Assembly (NCBI GenBank): GCA_905478665.1
Contig: CAJQJL010000003.1
Coordinates: 1-57,675, forward strand
Direction of reading: 5' to 3'
Origin: an uncultured Flavobacteriales bacterium
GTDB taxonomy: Bacteria > Bacteroidota > Bacteroidia > Flavobacteriales_D > Crocinitomicaceae
DNA: 57,675 bases
Shown: piece by piece, positions 15,466-24,268 of the stretch
Position numbering within the stretch: position 1 is the stretch's first letter
How the letters are laid out: each line of letters starts with the position of its first letter
Notes under the pieces: generated by a model
The model's database searches: none
What the model was told of the DNA's origin: nothing
What the model saw: the letters and a program-made list of their open reading frames with translations, nothing else
Made by a program: the position numbers and the translations under genes

Positions 15466-17823
15466 ATGGTTATGAAAAAACAACTCGCGCTTTTAGCGCT
15501 TATTTTGACCCCCACAGCGGCGACACTGGCTCAATGTCCAAGCGCAAGCTTTACAAGCACTGCTCCAGCATGTCAAAACACAAATGTAGACTTCACAAAC
15601 ACTTCGGGAAACACTGGAGGTGGGTGGTCTTATTTTTGGGATTTCGACTATCCGAATCAAGGTGGGGCAAACCCAAATACCTCAACAAACCAAAACCCAA
15701 ACGGCGTAGACTATTCCGGTGGAGGTAATGGCACCTACACTGTGGAATTTACAATCACCAATTCTGGACTTGGTTGTTCTTCTACCGTTTTAATGGATAT
15801 CGATATCCGAAGAGCGCGAGCAGATTTTATGACTTCTGCATCATCTGCTTGTATCGGAGACAGTCTCCTTTGTTATAATATGGGAACCCCTGGAAGTAGT
15901 CCAACAACCACAGTTACGCATTCATGGTCTTTTGGTGCTGGAGCAAATCCTTCTACATCAAATGCTGCGAACCCTCCTGCGGTAACATACACAACATCTG
16001 GCCCTAAAACAATCACGCACTACGTCTCAGTAGATTATGGTGGTTGCGGAGGTGTACGAGACGACGTGTTTACGCAAACCATTTCTGTTAATCCAACGCC
16101 CACACTTTCGTTTACATCAAATGCACCTGTTTGTATGAACCAGGCTGTGGATTTCAATTATACAGGCACGAACGCCGTGGGCTATTCATGGGACTTTGGA
16201 GCTGATGCAAGCCCTCAAACCTCCTTTGCACAGAACCCCTCAGGTATAATGTATTCGACATCCGGTTCCAAAGACATTACATTAGAAGCCGTTAATAATT
16301 ATGGTTGCTCATCTAATTATGTCGGCTCAATAACTATCGACCCTGTTCCTGTTGCCACTTTCACTTCGAATTCTTCCTACTGTACTGGAGATCTCGTAGA
16401 TTTTCAAAACACTGGAACAACTGGTGCAAGTTATTCATGGGACTTGGGAGCGGGATCCTCTCCCGGAGCATCAACAAACGAGAATCCAACAGGAATCTTA
16501 TATAGCACGCCGGGAATCAAATCTGTGGTTTTAACAACAACACTTGGTTCTTGTAGTGAGTCTCAGACACAAACGATCAATATTGCAGAAACTCCTGCAC
16601 CTTCTTTCACGACAAATTCTCCTCAGTGTGAGGGGGCAGATCTAAACATTACTTACACTGGGACATCCGATCCAAACTGGACTTACTTGTGGGATCTAGG
16701 AGTTGGTTCAACGCCTTCCTCTGCAACGCAACAAAACCCACAAAGTATTCTCTATTCAGGGGCAGGAAGTAAAACCATTTTCCTGACTGTAACCAATGGA
16801 TTGTGTTCTGAAAGTACTTCGGCTTCAATCTCAATTGATGCTTTACCTATCGCAAACGCTGGATTTGATACTACCATCTGCGCCGATATGAGCGTAATGA
16901 TTGGTAGTGCATCAGTTGCAGGAAACACATATTCTTGGGCTCCAGGAAGTACGCTAGACGATGTCGCGATTTCGGCTCCCACGGCCTCACCAGATGCAAA
17001 TAATACCGAATATATTGTGCTAGTTACAAATACTTCCACAGGCTGCTCAAACTCAGACAGCATAACTGTACTCATGCAAGATCCATTGATTGCAAACGCG
17101 AATATTGATGGTGAAATTTGCTACGGCGACAGTTTCCAAATTGGAACGGGACTAATAGAAGGACAAGACTACGTATGGACTCCTTCAGCTGGACTTAGCG
17201 ATCCAACATTGCCCAACCCTATCTCCACTCCTGATTCAACTACAGTGTATACACTTGCTGTTTCAGGTGGGGGTTGCGGTCCAGTTATGGACGAAGTAAC
17301 AATTATCGTTCATCCACTTCCGTTAGCGAATGCTGGAATTGACGACACCATTACGACGGGTTCCTCAACTCAGCTGATTGCTACAGGAGGAGTTCAATAC
17401 GAATGGAATCCTTTCTATGCACTCGATAATTCGGGCGTTTTCAATCCAATAGCATCTCCGAGTACAACTACTGAGTATAGCGTAATCGTAACAGATATTT
17501 ATGGTTGCGTCAATTCAGATACGGTCGTTGTTTTTGTAATCGAACCTTCATTCTGGTTGCCAAATGGATTCACGCCTGATGGAAATGGGAACAATGATAT
17601 CCTCTATGTCCGAGGAGAAGGAATCACGGATTTTCAATTCAGAATATTTAATAAATGGGGTGAACTTATTTTCTACACTAACAAACTGGAAGAAGGATGG
17701 AATGGTCACAGACTTCTCTCAGATGAGGCAATGCCCGTAGGTGCATATGTATATCACGTTAGTGGAGTTCTTTCCAATGGAGAACCAGTTATAACAGAAG
17801 GGATTGTAAATCTCATTCGCTAG
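15466..17823 (+). CDS. PKD-domain adhesin with type B T9SS sorting domain
   Basis: 785 aa (or from the second ATG at 15472, which gives a cleaner signal peptide MKKQLALLALILTPTAATLA). About six tandem PKD-like Ig domains follow, each with an (S/W)W(D/S)(F/L)GAG-type motif and paired cysteines (SYSWDLGAGSS, SYSWDFGADAS, TYLWDLGVGST). The last ~90 residues are the gliding-motility-associated C-terminal domain (T9SS type B): FWLPNGFTPDGNGNND, then FRIFNKWGELIF and AYVYHVSG. A cell-surface adhesin. The PorP/SprF gene 30 bases downstream is the usual partner of type B cargo. An ECF-type promoter lies upstream. Confidence 0.92.
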   Translation: MVMKKQLALLALILTPTAATLAQCPSASFTSTAPACQNTNVDFTNTSGNTGGGWSYFWDFDYPNQGGANPNTSTNQNPNGVDYSGGGNGTYTVEFTITNSGLGCSSTVLMDIDIRRARADFMTSASSACIGDSLLCYNMGTPGSSPTTTVTHSWSFGAGANPSTSNAANPPAVTYTTSGPKTITHYVSVDYGGCGGVRDDVFTQTISVNPTPTLSFTSNAPVCMNQAVDFNYTGTNAVGYSWDFGADASPQTSFAQNPSGIMYSTSGSKDITLEAVNNYGCSSNYVGSITIDPVPVATFTSNSSYCTGDLVDFQNTGTTGASYSWDLGAGSSPGASTNENPTGILYSTPGIKSVVLTTTLGSCSESQTQTINIAETPAPSFTTNSPQCEGADLNITYTGTSDPNWTYLWDLGVGSTPSSATQQNPQSILYSGAGSKTIFLTVTNGLCSESTSASISIDALPIANAGFDTTICADMSVMIGSASVAGNTYSWAPGSTLDDVAISAPTASPDANNTEYIVLVTNTSTGCSNSDSITVLMQDPLIANANIDGEICYGDSFQIGTGLIEGQDYVWTPSAGLSDPTLPNPISTPDSTTVYTLAVSGGGCGPVMDEVTIIVHPLPLANAGIDDTITTGSSTQLIATGGVQYEWNPFYALDNSGVFNPIASPSTTTEYSVIVTDIYGCVNSDTVVVFVIEPSFWLPNGFTPDGNGNNDILYVRGEGITDFQFRIFNKWGELIFYTNKLEEGWNGHRLLSDEAMPVGAYVYHVSGVLSNGEPVITEGIVNLIR

Positions 17824-17853
17824 TTCGATTAACAAAAATTAAAAAAACTAATT

Positions 17854-18888
17854 ATGAAAAATATTAAAGTTTTATTGATCGTGGCTCTCGCTTGTGGGCT
17901 CTATCATATTGATGTAGCCAGAGCACAGGACGCACGCAACACTCAGTCCTTGGGGAGTCCCCTCCGCATGAACCCAGCAATGATGGGTGCAAATACAGAC
18001 ATGCGCATTATTCTTGGATATCGCACTCAATGGAATTCTATTGAAAAGGGCTATTCAACGATGTCTTTTACAGCGATGCATCCCTTTTTTATTAATAGTG
18101 GAAAAAGTAAACTTGATTTAGGGGTCAGTGTCTATAATGAGCAGGTGGGTGCATTCCAAACATTGGATGCCTCTTTAGCTCTTGGATACAATCTTCAGAT
18201 TACTGACAACAATAATTTGAGCGTTTCGCTAATGGGCGGGTACATTCAACATACGCTTGATATTAATTCACTTTCATTTGACAGTCAATACATTCTGGGA
18301 TCATACGATGCGTCGAATCCTTCCAATGAACTATCGCTTAGAAATAAGTCAGGTGTTGCAGACGCAAGTTTTGGGGTCATGTGGTTTACAAACGCGCCGC
18401 GTGATAAATCAAAGCTAAATGCTTATGCGGGTGTATCAGGGTATCATATGAATCAACCAAATGAGAGTCTATTAGACGGCACAAGTCAAATGCCAATGAA
18501 GCTCTCGTTTCAGGGAGGTGTTAAGGTCTATGGGAAAAATAAAATCGATATTTCTCCAAATGCCAGGTTAACTGTTCAGAATGGAAACTCAGAAATAGCT
18601 GTAGGACTCTATGCGGATTACGTGTTTAGTGACAATGCGAAGATGGTAATTGGAGCATGGTACCGTAGAAACGATGCCATTGCATTTGTTGCCGGGTTTG
18701 ATCATAAAAGTTTCACCATCGGTTATAGTTACGACCTGGTGACTACTCCACTGATCCAATCCATCTCTGGTCTAATGGCTCATGAGATTACGCTTTCCTA
18801 CAAATTGAGTCAAATTAAACGGTCGAAGATTTCTTCATTTGACGCTGGGTCTTCTTCCGTTAGCATAACACCATTTGCTTCATTTTAA
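17854..18888 (+). CDS. PorP/SprF family T9SS outer-membrane protein
   Basis: 344 aa. Signal peptide residues 1-24 (ends ARAQD), then the family hallmarks: SPLRMNPAMMG near residue 35, YRTQWNSIEKGYSTMSFTA, and a C-terminal barrel with GYSYDLVT. PorP/SprF proteins bind T9SS cargo with type B sorting domains and help deliver it to the cell surface. SprF acts this way for the SprB adhesin in Flavobacterium. The preceding gene encodes exactly such cargo, 30 bases away, so the two are a cargo/anchor pair in one operon. Confidence 0.92.
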   Translation: MKNIKVLLIVALACGLYHIDVARAQDARNTQSLGSPLRMNPAMMGANTDMRIILGYRTQWNSIEKGYSTMSFTAMHPFFINSGKSKLDLGVSVYNEQVGAFQTLDASLALGYNLQITDNNNLSVSLMGGYIQHTLDINSLSFDSQYILGSYDASNPSNELSLRNKSGVADASFGVMWFTNAPRDKSKLNAYAGVSGYHMNQPNESLLDGTSQMPMKLSFQGGVKVYGKNKIDISPNARLTVQNGNSEIAVGLYADYVFSDNAKMVIGAWYRRNDAIAFVAGFDHKSFTIGYSYDLVTTPLIQSISGLMAHEITLSYKLSQIKRSKISSFDAGSSSVSITPFASF

Positions 18889-19219
18889 ACAAACTGCTAC
18901 TTCAATTTGGTTTGTCCGGTAGGCGTTTTTTTAACTCGGAGTTTTCATAGTTGAATTTTAAAATCGCTTACCGGATTTTTAGACCAATCATTTGATTGGA
19001 AACATTCTGGCTTCAATTCGTTTATGAAAATACACTTATTGGCCATAAGAAAACCCGCTAAACTGGCGGGCTACCGACCCTCGAGTCACGACTAAACCAA
19101 AAGGTTCCCAATTAATTTTGGGAACCTTTCTTATTTCTTCTGACAATGGACACGTTCGAAGAACTCACAACGAATAATTGCAACAGATCCGCTGGGAGAT
19201 GATTACGCCGCAGATTTCC
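18889..19219. other. 331-base convergent intergenic region with three hairpins
   Basis: Contains arms TCCGGTAGGCG (18915-18925) and CGCTTACCGGA (18965-18975), 10 of 11 complementary and each followed by T-runs; a CCCGC/GCGGG hairpin (19054-19070); and the terminator at 19100-19129. No gene seen. An 18-codon frame at 19147 is not convincing. Confidence 0.65.
19100..19129. terminator. Bidirectional terminator
   Basis: Perfect 10-base stem AAAGGTTCCC (19100-19109) with GGGAACCTTT (19120-19129) between two convergent genes. T-rich in both directions. Confidence 0.8.
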
Positions 19220-20086
19220 CTAAGGTCCAGCCACTGGAGGGAACTCTTCATGTCCTTCAACAAACACAAGCTTATACTTCTTTATGCTGCTCTCAACAAT
19301 TACACTTATCGGATGAAGCACGCTTATTGCATCAAGTTTATCCTTATCCACTTCTTTTTTTGTAACCGAATAGCGTTGATAAATTTCGATATAAGACTCA
19401 TTTAAGTACTCTTGTGCTCGTCTATCTCTCAAGGTATAAATAGCCAAGATAACACTGTCAACAATTTCTGGTCGTGGCGCCGTATTGCGAGTGTACTCTA
19501 TACGTATGTGTGCTTGAGCGTGAACTTCAGGAAGAGACTCAATTCCAAGCGTTTTAAAGACCTTCTTTTTTTTTCTCCATTCTTCAACTATCGTTCTTTT
19601 GAACTCTTTTACCTCAGTTGCAACAGAATCCTTGATTTCAAATTCTTCAGCATCTCTCGTTGCCTCCTGAAGGCCATGTTCAACATCCTTTAACCTATTA
19701 TGTGTATACATTGGAAAGATATTGGTGACATCATTCTTTTTCATGTTCGCAGAATAAAACTCGATGATTCGTTCCGTTATCGGCGCTCCTATTTCATCGT
19801 TAACCATTGTTTGATTTAGTGAATTCACCCTGATTAATATATTCGGTCTGCCACACCCTGTATATTCAACTAAATTTGTGTCTTGATCCACCGTAAGGTA
19901 TCGTGAGTAAATTTCGTCTTCCATTGCATCAAATAACTCACTGACCACCTTTAGACTGTCGGCTTCACTCATGTTTTCAAACCCACGATTATCCGTGGTT
20001 TTATTTGAAGATGAATTGCACCCAAAAAGCAGGCTAATTCCGAAGAAGAAAAAAACAGATTTTACCCTAGAAGTTTGTGGTTTCAT
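19220..20086 (-). CDS. Lipoprotein, function unknown
   Basis: 288 aa. N-terminal hydrophobic helix with a lipobox (SLLFGC, Cys about residue 23) followed by a Ser/Asn/Lys linker, so it should be a lipid-anchored periplasmic or outer-membrane protein. The mature part is charged, mixed alpha/beta, with no motif I recognise. Downstream of the di-heme peroxidase with a 116-base gap, which makes an operon link uncertain. Confidence 0.7.
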   Translation of the reverse strand: MKPQTSRVKSVFFFFGISLLFGCNSSSNKTTDNRGFENMSEADSLKVVSELFDAMEDEIYSRYLTVDQDTNLVEYTGCGRPNILIRVNSLNQTMVNDEIGAPITERIIEFYSANMKKNDVTNIFPMYTHNRLKDVEHGLQEATRDAEEFEIKDSVATEVKEFKRTIVEEWRKKKKVFKTLGIESLPEVHAQAHIRIEYTRNTAPRPEIVDSVILAIYTLRDRRAQEYLNESYIEIYQRYSVTKKEVDKDKLDAISVLHPISVIVESSIKKYKLVFVEGHEEFPPVAGP

Positions 20087-20202
20087 AAGATCACTAAGAT
20101 TCGTTTCCTTAGCGCCTCAAATATCAAACCAATTCCATTTCTGGATTTGGAAGCCTTTATCAAGGAATCTCTTTTATCCTTCCATTGAACTGAAAGAAAA
20201 AA

Positions 20203-21192
20203 TTACTCAAGTCGATACTTCACATTCGAAATAAATGTGTGATCAGTAAGGGATTTTAAAAAGTTGATGAGGTCTTCTTTTTTTCGGGCATTGAGCTCAA
20301 AGGGAACGATCTCTTTGCCTTTGTTCTTATGCGCATTGCCACCCTTCATGTAATGTTCAATGATCTCTTCCAAGCTGGTTAAGCTCCCATCGTGCATGTA
20401 AGGCGCGGTTACTTCTATATTTCTTAGGGTCGGAACTTTGAAAATAGCTCTGTCGGCTTCATTCTCCGTTAAGCGCATTCTGCCTGAGTCGGCATAGACC
20501 TCGTACAAACCATTGTTTGTAAGTGCGTCATTTGTAAAGTCATTTCCTGAATGGCACTTGGCGCAATACAGCTCATCGAAGAACAACTTTCTTCCGCGCA
20601 ATTGAGAAGCACTAAGCGCAGACTTGTCGCCGTTGAGGTAGCGATCATAAGGGGAATCGTTACTAATCAGCGTCCGTTCAAATGTCGCAATGGCCTTGGT
20701 GTAAACGTATTGGTTGATTTCAGAATTGAATCCTTTTTTGGCCAACTCCACGTATACTGGGTTTTTCTGGAGTCGCTGAACGACCAGGGATATGTGAAAA
20801 TCAAATTCTTTGTGTTCTTGAATGGGAACGAGTGTTTGTGTTTCGAGTGTAGGATTCACACCATCCAAGAGAAAATAGGGTCGGTTTCCAACATTGGTCA
20901 GTGTCGGCGCATTGCGCGTGCCCTCTTGATCAAAAATTCCAACGCTCTTGCTGAGTCCGTCAGTAAATGCCAATTCTGGTTTGTGACAGGTGGAACATGA
21001 AACCGTGGAGTCTCTGGACAATACAGGATCATAAAACAACTGTTTTCCAAGTTCTATTTGCGCCTCCGTATTTCCAATGAGTGTATCCGATCCAGAAAAA
21101 TGGGAGTAGCCAACATGATTTACATGACCGCTACTCCCCAAAATAACTGATACGAAGAAAAACAGAAACAATAATGTTCCGCTTATTCTCAC
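20203..21192 (-). CDS. Di-heme cytochrome c peroxidase, MbnH/MauG-like
   Basis: 329 aa, GTG start, signal peptide to about residue 22. Two c-type heme sites CSTCH (66-70) and CAKCH (210-214), plus the PYMHDG motif (Met266) typical of the BCCP/MauG superfamily. It follows the MbnP-like gene by 3 bases. In methanotrophs the MbnP/MbnH pair is known: MbnH oxidises a tryptophan of MbnP to kynurenine, creating a copper site. The pairing here makes the same job likely, on a T9SS-tagged partner. An ordinary H2O2-detoxifying cytochrome c peroxidase is the alternative. Confidence 0.88.
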   Translation of the reverse strand: MRISGTLLFLFFFVSVILGSSGHVNHVGYSHFSGSDTLIGNTEAQIELGKQLFYDPVLSRDSTVSCSTCHKPELAFTDGLSKSVGIFDQEGTRNAPTLTNVGNRPYFLLDGVNPTLETQTLVPIQEHKEFDFHISLVVQRLQKNPVYVELAKKGFNSEINQYVYTKAIATFERTLISNDSPYDRYLNGDKSALSASQLRGRKLFFDELYCAKCHSGNDFTNDALTNNGLYEVYADSGRMRLTENEADRAIFKVPTLRNIEVTAPYMHDGSLTSLEEIIEHYMKGGNAHKNKGKEIVPFELNARKKEDLINFLKSLTDHTFISNVKYRLE

Positions 21193-21195
21193 AGT

Positions 21196-22185
21196 CTATC
21201 GTTTGACAATGAAGCGGAAACTTTCTTCCAAGTCTTCATTTGAAAACACGATGAAGTATGCACCTGTCTCCAATTCTTTATTGATAAAATAGTTCCCTTC
21301 AAATGGCTGATCTTTGCTTTCAATTAGCAATTGACCGCTTGTATTAAACACCTTCACATCTACCTCCGTTTTCGTCGCCAAATTGTAGAAAATTGTTGGT
21401 GCGTAGGGCAACTCATAGTTTGCGTAAATCTTACTTTCTTGTGCATTCAAATGATCCAAATCGAGCAATGGACTCATTGTGAATACCGTCTCATCGTTTG
21501 TATTGTCTGATACTGCAATGTTGTTTGGTCCACCACTGTGATCTACACCTGCCGCAACTAAATCAATGTTCATAATCCAATCAGCAATGTTTACATTCAA
21601 TGCCAACTCAATCGATGAACCCGTTACACTCATTCCTGAAAAACTGTTTACATCTCTCAGTAATGCATCTCCCAAACCTCTAAGTTGGAAAAGCTTGTTT
21701 GGAGTTCCGTCTCCTGTGTCGTCAATCATTCCGTCGATTACAAAAAAGAAGTAACCCGTTGGCCAACTCCAATCCATTGCTGGTGACTGTGCAGACAAGG
21801 GGTGTCCAGCAGGCCAGCTAGTCGTTCCAAGATGATTGGCAGCGTAATCAACTCCAAAATCAAAACTCAAAGCTTCAACTGTCGTTACATCTTCGTTACC
21901 CAAGTTGTATGCAGAAATGTTTGAACTTGCCAATACATACGCGTCTGGCATGGCTAAGGTCTGTCCACCATCGTGTGTCAATTCAAATCCACTTAAATAA
22001 TACTGAACTCTATCAAATGAAACGGCTGTTCCACCACCTGTTGTATAGGTTGTTCCATAGGAAAATGCCGCGCCATTGTACTCGTGCATCAAGTTAAGAT
22101 TGATGTCCTTCTGTGCCCAACTCATAAGGGATGTGCAGGTCCCTACCATTAGTAAAAGTGTTTTCATTTTATTTGTTTTAGTCAT
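21196..22185 (-). CDS. MbnP-like copper-associated protein with T9SS-type C-terminus
   Basis: 329 aa. The start at 22185 overlaps the upstream stop (TAATG). The ATG at 22167 gives a cleaner signal peptide (MKTLLLMVGTCTSLMSWAQ). The MbnP-family core spans about residues 28-250, with FDRVQYYLSGFELT near 57-70 and the diagnostic MDWSWPTGYFFF (M137, W139, W141). MbnP proteins bind copper through a kynurenine made from tryptophan by the MbnH peroxidase, here the next gene. The last ~75 residues resemble a T9SS sorting domain (KVFNTSGQLLIES, then LETGAYFIVFS), so the protein would reach the cell surface rather than stay in the periplasm. Confidence 0.85.
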   Translation of the reverse strand: MTKTNKMKTLLLMVGTCTSLMSWAQKDINLNLMHEYNGAAFSYGTTYTTGGGTAVSFDRVQYYLSGFELTHDGGQTLAMPDAYVLASSNISAYNLGNEDVTTVEALSFDFGVDYAANHLGTTSWPAGHPLSAQSPAMDWSWPTGYFFFVIDGMIDDTGDGTPNKLFQLRGLGDALLRDVNSFSGMSVTGSSIELALNVNIADWIMNIDLVAAGVDHSGGPNNIAVSDNTNDETVFTMSPLLDLDHLNAQESKIYANYELPYAPTIFYNLATKTEVDVKVFNTSGQLLIESKDQPFEGNYFINKELETGAYFIVFSNEDLEESFRFIVKR

Positions 22186-23405
22186 TAGTTAATAATTAGT
22201 TGTTGTCTCCATTGTCGATTTTCACAAATCACTTGGACTGTATACATTCCACTTTTCAGTGTATTAATATTGAGTGCGACTTTACTGCCTGAAAACTTTT
22301 GTTCCAGTACATTTTGTCCCAGCATATTCGTCATTCTTACAAAACCACTTTCCTGTTCGTCATTTTCAAATTCGATATTCAGAACACTTGATGCAGGGTT
22401 CGGATACATCAACACCCTACTTTCAATATTGATTTCAGAAACGCCAACATAGCCATTAATATCAACATTGACATATTGGGTGTTCTCAACTTCTTGGGTA
22501 TTTAAAGAAAAGTAATCGACCTGAATGGAGTCTAGGAATTGGCTGTTCGCTTCAAAGAGAACCCCATAGCGTTCGCCGGGTAATACCTCCAACGTATCGG
22601 CCGAAAACGATGCGGGCAATGGCCTTCCGTCAGATGCGATAACGACCGCATTCAAACCCGCAGGGAATAGATAGGTGTTTCCATAATTGCCAATGTTCGC
22701 CAACCGCAAGTAAATTGTTTCTCCTTCACCTCCAACTATTTCAGCGCTGCTGTTGTCCAATTGATGTTCAGACATTCCATTTACCAGAAAATGTTGGGGG
22801 TTGTAATCCAAAATCAAATGGGTCGTTGCCGTTGTATCATGCGGATGGTTAATAATCGAATCTACATGCCAGTTCGTGTCTATTTCAGAAGTCATCCACG
22901 CGTATTCTCGGTGGAACGAATACCCATTTTCCCACGTTAAGGTATCAGCACTTTGTGGACGCACAATCACCAATCCGTACATACCAGCCTGAACATGTAA
23001 AACAGAGGTCTCATGGCAATGATAGATATACGTTCCTGGATGCGGAACTTTAAAAAAGTAACTTCCTGTATCGTCGTGTTCAACAGCAAAAGATAACGCT
23101 GGAACACCATCATTTTCTTGGTTGACATCAAGTCCGTGTAGGTGAATCGTATGCGGAGGTCCTTGGGAAAGGTTCCACATATCTATTCGCACAGAATCTC
23201 CTTCTTTGAAATTGAGCGTTGGAGATGGGGCCTTGATTGCACCGCCAATTGTGGTGGTGTACCCCATCATGTAAATCTGATTTCCATCATACAGCTCGAA
23301 CTGCGGAAACGCGTCAATTTTAGAAACAAGTGAGACAGTCGTGTCGATTTGCGCAAAGCTATTCATTGTGAAGAATAGCAAACAAAAAATGATTCCTAGT
23401 CTCAT
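22185..23405 (-). CDS. Two-domain cupredoxin/multicopper oxidase with T9SS sorting domain
   Basis: 406 aa, signal peptide 1-18. Domain 1 (about 35-150) holds HTIHLHG (His85, His88, His90) and YHCHETSVLHVQAGM (His129-Cys130-His131, His137, Met142): a complete set for a type 1 copper and part of a trinuclear centre. Domain 2 (about 165-315) is a second cupredoxin fold without recognisable copper ligands. The C-terminal ~75 residues are a type A T9SS sorting domain (LMYPNPASSVLNIEF, LKSGMYTVQV). Half of the ligands of a full multicopper oxidase are missing and may come from the adjacent 286-aa protein. Copper oxidase or copper-binding role. Confidence 0.85.
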   Translation of the reverse strand: MRLGIIFCLLFFTMNSFAQIDTTVSLVSKIDAFPQFELYDGNQIYMMGYTTTIGGAIKAPSPTLNFKEGDSVRIDMWNLSQGPPHTIHLHGLDVNQENDGVPALSFAVEHDDTGSYFFKVPHPGTYIYHCHETSVLHVQAGMYGLVIVRPQSADTLTWENGYSFHREYAWMTSEIDTNWHVDSIINHPHDTTATTHLILDYNPQHFLVNGMSEHQLDNSSAEIVGGEGETIYLRLANIGNYGNTYLFPAGLNAVVIASDGRPLPASFSADTLEVLPGERYGVLFEANSQFLDSIQVDYFSLNTQEVENTQYVNVDINGYVGVSEINIESRVLMYPNPASSVLNIEFENDEQESGFVRMTNMLGQNVLEQKFSGSKVALNINTLKSGMYTVQVICENRQWRQQLIIN

Positions 23406-23407
23406 AG

Positions 23408-24268
23408 CTATGGCGTTATTAGCATTGTTAAAAACATTCCCAAAGGATAAAGGTTTCCTCCTGTCGTAGCCACAAGGTTGTGATCATGTACGGGGTATTC
23501 ACCTTCCTTATCGGGTACCAATCTAAACACGACACTTTCAAAAGGATAAATACCTTGTGAATCCTTGCTTCTTCCTACATGCTGTGGGCTGCGACTCGAA
23601 TGTATAATGTCTACATGATAGCCATGAAAATGAAGCGGATGAATACTCTGCCCTGTATTCACAGCATAAATAATCAATGTGTCACCAACCGAACCAGTAA
23701 CTCTCGCAGCTGGATCCGCATTAATGTTTGGGCTTCCCTTTCCATTAATGGTGAAGTAATTTGGGTAGTACGACGCCCAATTCACGCTCCCACCTGCTGC
23801 AATTGTGTAATTCCAACTGTCGGAATGCTCTTTGATGTTCCAATAGAAACTGGAGTGCGCATGGTCCTTAACGACAATCATTCCTGCCAAACCCATATAC
23901 GCGTTCTGTGGAAAATTCATTGGGTCAAGATAAATGTACGCCCCTGCCGTTGTAAATGTTTGCACAACGTTGATGGAATCATTCACGGGAATTGAGAATA
24001 CACCTGTTTCACCTTGAATCTGAAACTCATGGACAACCGAATCAAAATTCACTACCCAGAGGTCTAGAACATCCCCTACTTGAAGTTCAATCCGCGCGTT
24101 CATTTCTGTGTAAAGAGGACTACTACTAAACGTAGTATATGGCATCTTATCACCCGTAGATAAGTCCAGTGAATCACTGAAAATATAAACGCTTTCGTTC
24201 ACCGTTGCGCCGTAGCTCTGGCAGGCAACTGAAATGCTAAAGAAGATGAGACCTATTACAGATTTCAC
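23408..24268 (-). CDS. Cupredoxin-domain protein, degenerate multicopper oxidase
   Basis: 286 aa, signal peptide about 1-20, no sorting domain. Two cupredoxin domains: the first (about 30-130) has no copper His motifs, the second (about 140-286) has HPLHFHG and the degenerate EGEYPVHDHN with Asp where the type 1 copper cysteine should be (HDH in place of HCH). It can therefore hold trinuclear-type His ligands but not a blue copper. 2 bases from the downstream gene encoding the complementary two-domain oxidase. The two may assemble into one enzyme. Starts within the stop of the gene before (ATGA overlap). Confidence 0.82.
   Translation of the reverse strand: MKSVIGLIFFSISVACQSYGATVNESVYIFSDSLDLSTGDKMPYTTFSSSPLYTEMNARIELQVGDVLDLWVVNFDSVVHEFQIQGETGVFSIPVNDSINVVQTFTTAGAYIYLDPMNFPQNAYMGLAGMIVVKDHAHSSFYWNIKEHSDSWNYTIAAGGSVNWASYYPNYFTINGKGSPNINADPAARVTGSVGDTLIIYAVNTGQSIHPLHFHGYHVDIIHSSRSPQHVGRSKDSQGIYPFESVVFRLVPDKEGEYPVHDHNLVATTGGNLYPLGMFLTMLITP

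Noticed and set aside
19147-19203. 18-codon frame (MDTFEELTTNN...) after the terminator
   Set aside because: Too short, no motif, and it lies in a convergent non-coding region.
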